From Streptococcus mitis (lineage in GTDB: Bacteria > Bacillota > Bacilli > Lactobacillales > Streptococcaceae), in assembly GCF_002005545.1 (NCBI RefSeq), contig NZ_LBMT01000001.1, positions 1,820,301 to 1,884,300 of the forward strand: 64,000 nt of DNA, in the 5' to 3' direction. The notes beneath the pieces were generated by a model. That model made no database searches. It saw only the letters and a list, made by a program, of their open reading frames with translations, and was not told the origin of the DNA. Numbering within the stretch: position 1 is the first letter of the stretch; every line of letters starts with the position of its first letter. The position numbers were made by a program, and so were the translations under genes. Positions 1 through 10,151 of this stretch are shown piece after piece.

Positions 1-1
1 C

Positions 2-469
2 TTGCTCGTAGAAAAATTGAATGACTTGATTGACCAGGGCTTATCTTTTGAAGAAGTGGTTGAAGCTATCACAGCTTATCAAGAAAAAACCAAGTTACTT
101 TTTGTCCTAGCTAAAGTCGATAACTTGGTGAAAAACGGCCGTTTGAGCAAGCTTATCGGTACGGTCGTTGGCCTTCTCAATATCCGTATGGTTGGGGAAG
201 CTAGTGAAACTGGAACCCTCGAATTGCTACAAAAAGCAAGAGGAACAAAGAAATCGATTCAGGCAGCCTATGAAGAGTTGATAAAAGCTGGATATGCTGG
301 TGGTCGTATTGTCATGGCCCAACGCAATAACGAGAAATGTTGCCAACAGCTTTCAGACCGAATCCGTGAAAATTTCCCACAGGCGGATATTAAAATTCTC
401 CCAACATCTGGTCTCTGCAGTTTCTATGCAGAAGATGGTGGTTTGCTGATGGGATATGAAATTGATTAA
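2..469 (+). CDS. DegV family protein, C-terminal part (partial)
   Basis: This is the last 155 or so residues of a DegV-family protein. The family is normally about 280 residues, and the 5' part lies before the window. DegV proteins bind a fatty acid and several act as FakB subunits that present fatty acids to a kinase. The visible part matches the C-terminal lobe, including a VDNLVKNGRL segment, a GRIVMAQRNN segment and a closing GLLMGYE. The true start is outside the window, so the first base is only an edge. A hairpin with a T run follows the stop. The family call is by reading only. Confidence 0.75.
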   Translation: MLVEKLNDLIDQGLSFEEVVEAITAYQEKTKLLFVLAKVDNLVKNGRLSKLIGTVVGLLNIRMVGEASETGTLELLQKARGTKKSIQAAYEELIKAGYAGGRIVMAQRNNEKCCQQLSDRIRENFPQADIKILPTSGLCSFYAEDGGLLMGYEID

Positions 470-479
470 TTGCATTCTT

Positions 480-1699
<1,220 letters not shown>

Positions 1700-1747
1700 A
1701 TCTAAATTATTCAATGGCTAAATCAGCCCCAAAAGAAAGGAAGTCCT

Positions 1748-2269
1748 TTGGAACATATTATCTTGTTAAGGGGAGTTACTCCTAATGGAAAAAATGCTAT
1801 CCCTAAAATGTCTTATCTAGTAGATATCTTGACAGAAGCTGGTTTTCAACAAGTTCGAACCTATATTCAAAGTGGAAATATTATTCTTGAAAGTAACTTA
1901 GCTCTCGAAGAAATACGAGAACAGGTTCATACTCTAATAAAGGAAAAGATTGGAGCCGATCTCAAAATAATCATTAAGAATAAGGATGATTTTGAAAACA
2001 TTGTCCAAGAAAACCCGTTTGGAGAACACTATCTTTATGACCGTATACACGTGATTTTTTATCAAGAATCTATTCAAAGTCTCCCTTTAGAAAAATTGAA
2101 AATTGATTACGGTGAAGAAGAAATTTGTATCGGTAACCACTGCCTTTACCTCTATCTCCCTAGAACTGCTAAACAAAAGAAACTCCATACCAACTATCTT
2201 GAAAAGCTTTTTAATGTAGATTTGACAATGCGAAAACTAAATGTAGTAGAAAAATTATTAAGCAAGTAG
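1748..2269 (+). CDS. DUF1697 family protein
   Basis: A 173-residue DUF1697 protein. The opening HIILLRGVTPNGKNAIPK followed by a YIQSGNIILES segment is characteristic of the family, whose biochemical role is unknown. The start codon is TTG at 1748, with an AAAGGAAG ribosome-binding site about five bases upstream. Two genes end in the hairpin at 2284-2311: this one and the convergent MerR gene. Confidence 0.8.
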   Translation: MEHIILLRGVTPNGKNAIPKMSYLVDILTEAGFQQVRTYIQSGNIILESNLALEEIREQVHTLIKEKIGADLKIIIKNKDDFENIVQENPFGEHYLYDRIHVIFYQESIQSLPLEKLKIDYGEEEICIGNHCLYLYLPRTAKQKKLHTNYLEKLFNVDLTMRKLNVVEKLLSK

Positions 2270-2283
2270 TGCTTGAATTTAGT

Positions 2284-2311
2284 AAAAATCGGAAGATCAC
2301 TCCTCCGATTT
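2284..2311. terminator. Bidirectional terminator between DUF1697 and MerR genes
   Basis: A perfect nine-base stem (AAAATCGGA / TCCGATTTT) with A and T runs on its flanks serves two convergent genes. It touches the stop codon of the MerR gene. Confidence 0.75.
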
Positions 2312-3051
2312 TATTTTGTCTGAGTTTGGACATAGTGGGCAATGACATCTGATGTATACTGGGCTGTTCCAGTTCCAAATTTGTCAATGTTTTCCTTAAA
2401 TTCTGGATTGTAGACGTAGCCTTTACCGATATGACCGAATACCTCAATAGAGCAGTCGAATCCATAAGTACGGATGGCTTGCAAGAGTTTAGCAGCTTCT
2501 TCTTGGTTTTCTGTTGCTGTTACAGGTATACCAGCTTGAAGATTTTGTGCCAAAGCTTGAAAAACTTGGTTGAAGGCAGCCGTAGCCTCATCTTCGTGAC
2601 CTTTCTGGCGCTCCAGCGCTTGATCCATGACTTCTTGTCCATATTTCTCTACCGCCTCGTGGTGGTATTTTTGATGGTCTTGGTAGTTAAATCCAGCAAA
2701 TTTCTCTTGAATGCTCATTTCTCTTTCTCCTTTTTGTTCTTGAATGGTTTTTTGCAAAGTTGAAATCAAGGTATCCAGATGTTCCCTTTCTCGAGTCAAA
2801 TAGTCCAACTGTCTGGTCAAATGAGGCAATAAATCTGTCCTTTCTTCCCTTAACAGCTCTGCTATTTTTTCTAAAGAAAAACCTAGATATTTGTAATAAA
2901 GAATAACCTGAAGTCGATCTAAATCCTCCTGACTGTAGGTTCGATAGCCGTTTTCCGACTTTAAAGGAACCAAAAGTCCTATCTTGTCGTAGTGGTGCAG
3001 GGTCTTGACAGAGACACCTGAAAGCTGCGCAGCTTCTTTTATATGGTACAT
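2311..3051 (-). CDS. MerR family regulator with TipAS drug-sensing domain
   Basis: A 246-residue regulator. Residues 1-70 are a MerR helix-turn-helix (YHIKEAAQLSGVSVKTLHHYDKIGLL), followed by a coiled dimerisation helix. The C-terminal 130 or so residues resemble the TipAS domain, which in TipA-type regulators captures thiopeptide and other drugs. The start is ATG 3051, not the longer in-frame ATG at 3081, because GGAGG sits at 3057-3061. The extra N-terminal codons would come from the inserted BOX repeat. A promoter with the 19-bp spacer typical of MerR control lies at 3186-3216. The inducer and the targets are unknown. Confidence 0.88.
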   Translation of the reverse strand: MYHIKEAAQLSGVSVKTLHHYDKIGLLVPLKSENGYRTYSQEDLDRLQVILYYKYLGFSLEKIAELLREERTDLLPHLTRQLDYLTREREHLDTLISTLQKTIQEQKGEREMSIQEKFAGFNYQDHQKYHHEAVEKYGQEVMDQALERQKGHEDEATAAFNQVFQALAQNLQAGIPVTATENQEEAAKLLQAIRTYGFDCSIEVFGHIGKGYVYNPEFKENIDKFGTGTAQYTSDVIAHYVQTQTK

Positions 3052-3062
3052 GATTTCCTCCT

Positions 3063-3178
3063 TATACTCAATGAAAATCAAAGAGCAAACTAGGAAGCTA
3101 GCCGCAGGTTGCTCAAAGCACAGCTTTGAGGTTGCAGATAAAACTGACGTGGTTTGAAGAGATTTTCGAAGAGTATTA
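3063..3178 (-). repeat. BOX element (boxA-B-C deletion form)
   Basis: Read on the minus strand, this starts with the boxA end (ATACTCTTCGAAAATC), continues with a shortened boxB (CTCAAAGCTGTGCTTTGAGC) and closes with boxC (GCTAGCTTCCTAGTTTGCTC). The distal part of boxA and the proximal part of boxB are missing, joined at a shared CGTCAG. The element fills the 5' untranslated region of the MerR gene, ending two bases before its Shine-Dalgarno. Confidence 0.85.
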
Positions 3179-3185
3179 CATTGAT

Positions 3186-3216
3186 AGTATAACCCCTCCC
3201 CTTAGGTCAGAGTCAA
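3186..3216 (-). promoter_or_regulatory. MerR-type promoter with 19-bp spacer
   Basis: On the minus strand TTGACT (3216-3211) and TATACT (3191-3186) are separated by 19 bases, the long spacer that MerR-family activators untwist. The spacer contains an imperfect dyad of the form ACC-N10-GGT. The predicted start point, near 3179, is the edge of the BOX element. Confidence 0.65.
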
Positions 3217-3264
3217 GCGTTTTTGCGAAATTTTTTACTTTATCATAACATGAAAATGGTTTTC

Positions 3265-3293
3265 TTGACAGACCTTAGAAAACATGATAGGAT
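3265..3293 (+). promoter_or_regulatory. Promoter of the SNF transporter gene
   Basis: TTGACA (3265-3270), a 17-base spacer and the extended -10 TGATAGGAT (ending at 3293) form a good sigma-A promoter. The predicted start is near 3300 and gives a leader of about 100 nt. Confidence 0.7.
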
Positions 3294-3309
3294 AGTCAAG
3301 TCTATCAAT

Positions 3310-3374
3310 CAAAAGAAACGCTCATCTTGAGTACTGATGAGGCTATTTGCCAAGGGCAGTAGCTTTTTCTTTTG
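3310..3374 (+). promoter_or_regulatory. Candidate structured leader of the SNF transporter gene
   Basis: A three-way junction can be drawn. The closing stem is CAAAAGAAA (3310-3318) with TTTCTTTTG (about 3366-3374). Arm one is GCTCATC (3320-3326) with GATGAGGC (3336-3343). Arm two is GCTATTTGCC with GGCAGTAGC (3342-3363). The ribosome-binding site at 3386 lies just outside. I do not recognise it as a known riboswitch class. Confidence 0.4.
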
Positions 3375-3399
3375 TAATACTAATTTTAGGAGTTTAACT

Positions 3400-4740
3400 A
3401 TGTCTGAAAAATCGCAATGGGGTTCTAAACTGGGCTTTATCCTAGCATCTGCTGGTTCAGCCATCGGACTTGGTGCCGTTTGGAAATTCCCCTACATGAC
3501 TGCTGCTAACGGTGGAGGAGGCTTTTTACTGGTCTTTCTCGTTTCCACTATTTTAATCGGTTTCCCCCTCTTGCTTGCTGAATTCGCCCTCGGCCGAAGC
3601 GCTGGTGTCTCAGCAATCAAAACCTTTGGAAAACTGGGCAAGAATAGCAAGTACAACTTTATCGGTTGGATTGGTGCCTTTGCCCTCTTTATCCTCTTAT
3701 CTTTCTACAGTGTTATTGGAGGATGGATTTTAGTCTATCTAGGTATTGAGTTTGGGAAATTGTTCCAGCTTGGTGGAACGGGTGATTATGCTCAGTTATT
3801 TACTTCAATCATTTCAAATCCAGTCATTGCCCTAGGAGCTCAAGCAGCCTTTATCCTATTGAATATCTTTATTGTATCACGTGGGGTTCAAAAAGGGATT
3901 GAAAGAGCTTCTAAGGTCATGATGCCCTTGCTCTTTATCATCTTTGTTGTCATCATTGGGCGCTCTCTCAGTTTGCCAAATGCCATGGAAGGCGTTCTCT
4001 ACTTCCTCAAACCAGACTTTTCAAAACTGACCAGTGCTGGTCTCCTCTATGCTCTGGGACAATCTTTCTTTGCCCTCTCACTAGGGGTTACAGCCATGCT
4101 GACCTATGCTTCTTATTTGGATAAGAAAACCAATCTGGTCCAGTCAGGAATTTCTATTGTAGCCATGAACATCTCGGTATCCATAATGGCGGGTCTAGCT
4201 ATTTTCCCAGCCATGTCAGCCTTCAATATCCAATCTGAAGGGGGACCGAGCCTACTCTTTATCGTCTTGCCTCAACTCTTTGACAAGATGCCTTTTGGAA
4301 CCATTTTCTACATCCTCTTCCTCTTGCTCTTCCTCTTTGCGACAGTCACTTCTTCTGTCGTGATGCTGGAAATCAATGTAGGCAATATCACCAATCAGGA
4401 CAACAGTAAGCGTGCTAAGTGGAGCGTTATTTTAGGAATTTTGACCTTTGTCTTTGGAATTCCTTCAGCCCTTTCTTACGGTGTTATGGCAGATGTTCAC
4501 ATTTTTGGGAAGACCTTCTTTGACGCTATGGACTTCTTGGTTTCCAATCTCCTCATGCCATTTGGAGCCCTCTGCCTTTCACTCTTTACTGGCTACATCT
4601 TTAAGAAGGCACTTGCTATGGAGGAACTGCATCTTGATGAAAGAGCATGGAAACAGGGACTGTTCCAAGTCTGGCTCTTCCTTCTTCGTTTCGTCATTCC
4701 AATCATCATCATCGTGGTCTTTATCGCCCAATTTATGTAA
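3400..4740 (+). CDS. Sodium:neurotransmitter symporter family (SNF) transporter
   Basis: A 446-residue integral membrane protein of the SNF family (LeuT-like, Na+-coupled amino-acid uptake). The first helix has the family signature, GAVWKFPYMTAANGGGGF, which holds Na+ and substrate contacts in LeuT. About eleven to twelve hydrophobic segments follow. The start is ATG 3400 (MSEKSQ), with TTAGGAG at 3386-3392. An upstream in-frame ATG at 3337 lies inside the folded leader and has no ribosome-binding site. The substrate cannot be read from the sequence. Confidence 0.85.
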   Translation: MSEKSQWGSKLGFILASAGSAIGLGAVWKFPYMTAANGGGGFLLVFLVSTILIGFPLLLAEFALGRSAGVSAIKTFGKLGKNSKYNFIGWIGAFALFILLSFYSVIGGWILVYLGIEFGKLFQLGGTGDYAQLFTSIISNPVIALGAQAAFILLNIFIVSRGVQKGIERASKVMMPLLFIIFVVIIGRSLSLPNAMEGVLYFLKPDFSKLTSAGLLYALGQSFFALSLGVTAMLTYASYLDKKTNLVQSGISIVAMNISVSIMAGLAIFPAMSAFNIQSEGGPSLLFIVLPQLFDKMPFGTIFYILFLLLFLFATVTSSVVMLEINVGNITNQDNSKRAKWSVILGILTFVFGIPSALSYGVMADVHIFGKTFFDAMDFLVSNLLMPFGALCLSLFTGYIFKKALAMEELHLDERAWKQGLFQVWLFLLRFVIPIIIIVVFIAQFM

Positions 4741-4742
4741 AT

Positions 4743-4775
4743 AAAAAGGACTTGAGTAGTGAACTCAGGCCCTTT
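4743..4775. terminator. Terminator between the SNF gene and manA
   Basis: A stem around TTGAGT / ACTCA, extended by AAAGG / CCTTT, is followed by a T run. It lies between convergent genes and is followed by T on the plus strand. Confidence 0.65.
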
Positions 4776-4781
4776 CTTTTT

Positions 4782-5726
4782 TTATGGATGGCTAACAATC
4801 AATTCCAAACCTTGCCCTTCCAGAGTCCAAGCTTCAACATCACTTGGTAGGATAAAGTGGCTACCTTTTTGAATTGGATAGTTGTTCCCATCGACAGTCA
4901 GTTGACCTTGACCAGCTAAGACACTAAACAAGCTGTAATCAGCTGTCTTCTCAAAATCAACTTTTCCATCAATTTCCCACTTGTAAACTGCAAAGAAATC
5001 ATTGGATACAAGGAGAGTTGAGCATAAATCATCAGCTTTGACAGTTACAGGACGGCTATTTGCAGGCTCACCAATGTTCAAGACATCAATAGATTTTTCA
5101 AGGTGAAGTTCACGCAAGTTGCCCTTGTCGTCCTTGCGGTCAAAGTCATAGACACGGTAGGTGGTGTCGCTAGACTGTTGGGTTTCAAGAATTAAGATGC
5201 CCGCACCAATAGCATGCATAGTGCCACTTGGTACATAGAAGAAATCTCCAGCCTTAACAGGGACTTTGGTCAACAAATCATCCCAGTTCTTATCCTCTAT
5301 TTGCTGACGGAGTTCTTCTTTTGACTTGGCATTGTGACCGTAGATAATCTCTGAACCTTCATCCGCAGCGATGATGTACCAGCATTCTGTTTTTCCAAGT
5401 TCGCCTTCATGCTCGAGTCCGTAAGCATCGTCTGGATGAACTTGAACACTGAGCCAGTCGTTGGCATCGAGGATTTTGGTCAAAAGCGGAAATACAGGTT
5501 CTGGACGATTGCCAAACAATTCACGGTGTTCTGCATACAAAGTAGCTAGGTCTGTTCCCTCAAAACGACCATTGGCAATTTTAGAGACTCCATTTGGATG
5601 GGCTGAGATGACCCAATATTCTCCGATTTTTTCACTTGGGATGTCGTATCCAAACTCATCACGTAGCTTGGTACCACCCCAAATTTTTTCTTGCATAACT
5701 GATTGTAAAAATAATGGTTCTGACAT
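4782..5726 (-). CDS. manA: Mannose-6-phosphate isomerase, class I
   Basis: This enzyme interconverts mannose-6-phosphate and fructose-6-phosphate. The 314-residue length fits the short Firmicute class I enzymes. Zinc-binding motifs are visible: VQVHPDD, the Glu in KTECWYII and a GTMHAIG motif. Two ATG codons stand in tandem (5729 and 5726). The second is chosen because it lies six bases from AGGAG, against three for the first. The next gene upstream is a GH1 glycosidase, separated by a terminator. Confidence 0.92.
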   Translation of the reverse strand: MSEPLFLQSVMQEKIWGGTKLRDEFGYDIPSEKIGEYWVISAHPNGVSKIANGRFEGTDLATLYAEHRELFGNRPEPVFPLLTKILDANDWLSVQVHPDDAYGLEHEGELGKTECWYIIAADEGSEIIYGHNAKSKEELRQQIEDKNWDDLLTKVPVKAGDFFYVPSGTMHAIGAGILILETQQSSDTTYRVYDFDRKDDKGNLRELHLEKSIDVLNIGEPANSRPVTVKADDLCSTLLVSNDFFAVYKWEIDGKVDFEKTADYSLFSVLAGQGQLTVDGNNYPIQKGSHFILPSDVEAWTLEGQGLELIVSHP

Positions 5727-5765
5727 CATATTCTCCTGTCTGATTTTTCTCCCCTCATTATAGCA

Positions 5766-5793
5766 AAAAAAGAGTTCCAGTTGAACTCTTTTT
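5766..5793 (-). terminator. Terminator after the GH1 gene
   Basis: AAAAAGAGTTC and GAACTCTTTTT form a symmetrical hairpin about 55 bases after the GH1 stop and before the manA start. Confidence 0.75.
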
Positions 5794-5846
5794 CACATCT
5801 TATAAAGTAGGGAGAAGATTTTATAAAAATAGTAAAGAAATGTGCT

Positions 5847-7289
<1,443 letters not shown>

Positions 7290-7383
7290 TCACTTGACTT
7301 GATAGTCCTATTATACTAAAAAGAGGACAAAAAGTTTGGAACTATCTGGGTAATGATGGGCCTGAGCTTGCTCACATGTACGA

Positions 7384-7410
7384 AAAAAAGACTGAAACCA
7401 GTCTTCTTTT
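7384..7410 (-). terminator. Terminator after the SemiSWEET pseudogene
   Basis: On the minus strand an AAGACTG / CAGTCTT stem is followed by a T run directly behind the TAA stop at 7410. Confidence 0.75.
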
Positions 7411-7670
7411 TAAATCAAAGCTGTAATAGCTGTCACTAGGCCAAAAACGATACCTGGTGCATTAGCAGCTGCAAGTGGAATATCTCTTTCCTTCTTGAAA
7501 AGACCGTAATAAACCCAGAGACTACAGTTGATGGCTGCAACCAAGGGTTGGATGAAGTTTCCTTTTTGACCAGCCAGATTATTCATGATTTATGGGAAGT
7601 AAGACACATACATCATAACGGACATGAAGGTCGCTACCCAACCCAAAACTTTCATTTGTTTTTCGGACAT
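7410..7670 (-). pseudogene. SemiSWEET sugar transporter, broken by a stop in the PQ motif
   Basis: An 86-codon frame with a good ribosome-binding site (AGAGG, eight bases before ATG 7670) and its own terminator. It reads as a SemiSWEET half-transporter: three helices, with MSEKQMKVLGWVATFMSVMM at the N-terminus and a LVAAINCSLWVYYGLFK helix in the middle. Codon 27 (7590-7592) is TAA where the family has the Gln of the conserved Pro-Gln motif (YFPQI). One C-to-T change (CAA to TAA) explains it. The rest of the frame is open and well conserved, so the loss looks recent. A sequencing error or readthrough is possible. Confidence 0.82.
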
Positions 7671-7921
7671 TTTCAAAACCTCTTTTATTCTTTTATGCTT
7701 TTTATTTTATAATATGATGCAAAAACAAACAAGAATTTGGAAATTTTGTTATAAAAATGTAAACTATCACAGTCTTGTGATAAGAAAGAAGAGTGCAGTT
7801 AGAAAAAGTATATATAATTAGAAAAACGCATATTATTATGTATTGAAAAATCTTGATACTGGGTGTTTTATTGCTGAAATATTTACTTTATTTTCTGATA
7901 AAACTGACTTTTAAACCATAA

Positions 7922-9496
7922 TCAATATTTTCCTAAATCTACAACTTGTTGATATCTACTTTCATCATCAATATGATGGGCAATTTCTAACATCATAACA
8001 GGAAGAGAAAATAGTAGTTCATGTACCATGAAGGCATTTTCTTTATCTAGGGTTGCGGTCACTTCATCAGCCAATAACAGATTTTTTCTACGAAGAAGAA
8101 AACGTGCCAATTCAATCCTTACTCTTTGTCCCCCAGAAATATTCTCCCCGTTATTTTTGATAATAAAATCCATCCCACCCGTCAATTCAAAATCTAGTTT
8201 GACTTGTTTCAAAACAGCAATCACCTCTTCATCAGAAAATTCTTGTCCTAAGGTCAAATTATAACGCACTGTATCGTTAAAGAGAAATGGATGTTGGCTA
8301 ATAATTCCTATACTGGATACAAAACTTGATGTACATTCATTAACAGTTGTCACGCCGATAATTTCTCCCTCATCTGCTACTTCTTCTCCAGTAATGAGTC
8401 GAAACAAGGTTGACTTACCACAACCACTCGGTCCTTTGATTAAAACTTTCTGACCTGCTTGAACATCCAAATTTAGATGAGTAAAAAGTTGTCTGTCACC
8501 ATAGGATTTACTTAAATTTTTAATGTGCAGAGCATGCAATTCTTGTGCATCTTTTTTATCTATCTGTTTTACATCTCCAATTTCTAATACTCCAAAAATC
8601 TTATCTGCTGTCGTTTTTGCCCCTTGTATATCTACAGCATCATACATAATAGTCTGAATAGGGCTCACTAGCTGACCTGCTGCGATATACATAGCAACAA
8701 GACTTGCCACTGACACTTTCTGCCCAGCCATAGCAAAGTAAAAACCTAAAACAAGTGGTAAAACTTGGCTTAAAAAGACCATGAAACCGTTGCAAAAGAA
8801 AATTATATTATGGGTAAAGCAAAATTTTTGAATGGCTAGTTGATAATTTCGATTAATCTTCCAAAATCTGTTCTGATTTTCAGAAATTGCTTGGTTCATG
8901 AGTAGAGTATGTGCTCCTCTGATACTATCAGATACTTGATTATGCACTTCTACTCTGCCTTGTGCCATCTCATCACCAGTATGTTTGAGTCTTTTATTCA
9001 TCAAGAACTGAGGAATAGGACGTAAAATAGTGAAAAAGACAAAAATACTACCTAGTAACAAATTTTGCGAAATAATATAAATCGCTGTTAGTAATGCTAC
9101 AAAGCTCCAGCAAATGATATTGACGTATTTTTCTAAGTAATTATCCCCCAAATACTCCATATCTTGTGTGAGCATGGTGATTTTTTCATCTCCGCTAAAA
9201 TCTTTTTTTGTCATCAGCTTATCAAATAAATCTGCCCTCATATTCATTTGAATTTCACGTCTAAAAACATTATGTGTATGATTACAAAAGAGCATTAAGC
9301 TATACAAGACGAAGTATACTGTAAAACCAAAAACAGCAAACTGTATGATTTTAGAATAAGTCAGTTCTCCTTGATTTAAGGATAAGGCTTGTGATACGAC
9401 TAAGGGTTGAGCAAGAGCCAAACCTCCATTTGCCAGTGCACCGATGATAGTATAAAACTTCGTTTTCTTATCCAGATAGTGAAATATTTTATTCAT
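7922..9496 (-). CDS. ABC exporter (fused membrane and ATPase domains), bacteriocin/peptide type
   Basis: A 524-residue half-size ABC exporter. The N-terminal 310 or so residues carry about six membrane helices. The C-terminal ATPase has Walker A GPSGCGKST, a signature SGGQRVRIELARF and a Walker B ending LLLADEVTATLD. There is no N-terminal C39 peptidase domain. AGGAGGG lies four bases before the ATG. A remnant of a SPASM-type radical-SAM protein lies just upstream on the same strand, so the exporter probably once moved a modified peptide. It is itself intact. Substrate unknown. Confidence 0.85.
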   Translation of the reverse strand: MNKIFHYLDKKTKFYTIIGALANGGLALAQPLVVSQALSLNQGELTYSKIIQFAVFGFTVYFVLYSLMLFCNHTHNVFRREIQMNMRADLFDKLMTKKDFSGDEKITMLTQDMEYLGDNYLEKYVNIICWSFVALLTAIYIISQNLLLGSIFVFFTILRPIPQFLMNKRLKHTGDEMAQGRVEVHNQVSDSIRGAHTLLMNQAISENQNRFWKINRNYQLAIQKFCFTHNIIFFCNGFMVFLSQVLPLVLGFYFAMAGQKVSVASLVAMYIAAGQLVSPIQTIMYDAVDIQGAKTTADKIFGVLEIGDVKQIDKKDAQELHALHIKNLSKSYGDRQLFTHLNLDVQAGQKVLIKGPSGCGKSTLFRLITGEEVADEGEIIGVTTVNECTSSFVSSIGIISQHPFLFNDTVRYNLTLGQEFSDEEVIAVLKQVKLDFELTGGMDFIIKNNGENISGGQRVRIELARFLLRRKNLLLADEVTATLDKENAFMVHELLFSLPVMMLEIAHHIDDESRYQQVVDLGKY

Positions 9497-9509
9497 AATG
9501 CCCTCCTAG

Positions 9510-9535
9510 AAAAAGAGAGATGCTAGCACTTCTCT
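9510..9535 (-). terminator. Terminator-like hairpin before the ABC exporter
   Basis: On the minus strand GAGAG and CTCTC flank a TGCTAGCA core, and TTTTT follows. It sits between the SPASM remnant and the exporter start, where it would lower readthrough into the exporter. Confidence 0.45.
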
Positions 9536-9641
9536 CCATTTTTATTATATAAATTTTACAAATATTACAATTATTGCTTACAGCTTCAGTTTTTTACAAC
9601 CTTTTTGTTTTTCTTAACAGACATTTTTTGCTTACCCCTCT

Positions 9642-9848
9642 CTAGTCCACATCTAAAATATCTTCATAGGATACAGAAATAGCATAAAGTGCTAGATTTT
9701 TACGAATTTTCTCTTGCATATTCTTACAAATCACAGAAGAGCTTAATTTTGTAATATGCTTGTTCATTGGACAAAATCCTGATTTACAAACTAAAACAAA
9801 GGGACATGTTTTACAGTCTTCTCTAACAGACAGAAACCATCCTTTCAT
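9642..9848 (-). pseudogene. C-terminal remnant of a radical-SAM/SPASM peptide maturase
   Basis: A 68-codon frame with the cysteine spacing of a SPASM auxiliary iron-sulfur domain: C-x2-C-x5-C-x4-C (CKTCPFVLVCKSGFC), followed 20-odd residues later by ICKNMQEK. The catalytic CxxxCxxC domain, normally some 300 residues upstream, is absent. The frame starts directly behind a promoter copy shared with 12.9 kb. In that other copy the same spot holds a Shine-Dalgarno and a start codon. The simplest reading is a deletion that removed a precursor gene and most of the maturase. Confidence 0.65.
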
Positions 9849-9878
9849 ATGAATCTTATTTTATACTGTTATATTTTT

Positions 9879-9907
9879 ATTATAAGATTTTAGAAAAACT
9901 CTGTCAA
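9879..9907 (-). promoter_or_regulatory. Duplicated promoter, copy A
   Basis: On the minus strand TTGACA (9907-9902), a 17-base spacer and TATAAT (9884-9879) form a consensus sigma-A promoter. About 110 bases around it (9848-9957) are nearly identical to 12912-13037, including the terminator behind which it stands. Confidence 0.8.
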
Positions 9908-9932
9908 TTGTTTATATGCAATTGCTTTATAT

Positions 9933-9957
9933 TAAAAAGACCGGATTGCTCCGATCT
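9933..9957 (-). terminator. Terminator of the bacteriocin ABC operon
   Basis: The hairpin AGATCGGA-gcaa-TCCGGTCT followed by a T run lies immediately after the stop at 9960. The same 20-mer occurs at 13018-13037 and in almost full length at 13472-13491. Confidence 0.8.
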
Positions 9958-9959
9958 GT

Positions 9960-10151
9960 TCAGTCTTTTTCTTCGCGTACATAATTCCAAATCGCTATAG
10001 CTAAAGATAACAAACTTAGTAAGCAAATCATCTGTATAATTAGCTTTGTAGGTTGACGCAGTAAGCCAAACTGAGTCAGTATTACAAAGAGAGAAGAACC
10101 AAAAATCATTACTTGGAAAAAAATTGTTGTCAAACTAAATTTTGTTTTCAT
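9960..10151 (-). CDS. Small two-helix membrane protein, bacteriocin operon
   Basis: A 63-residue protein with two hydrophobic segments (about residues 9-27 and 37-55) and a charged end, YVREEKD. I do not recognise the family. Its ATG overlaps the stop of the ATPase gene by four bases, so the two are translationally coupled. It is the last gene of the DUF1430 operon and ends directly in a terminator. A small immunity or accessory protein of the exporter is a plausible guess only. Confidence 0.65.
   Translation of the reverse strand: MKTKFSLTTIFFQVMIFGSSLFVILTQFGLLRQPTKLIIQMICLLSLLSLAIAIWNYVREEKD

Noticed and set aside
3063-3178. RUP element
   Set aside because: The sequence matches the boxA, boxB and boxC modules of BOX. 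The RUP consensus is different.
3310-3374. yybP-ykoY or glycine riboswitch
   Set aside because: Only one short piece resembles yybP-ykoY. The required second loop and the glycine aptamer core are absent.
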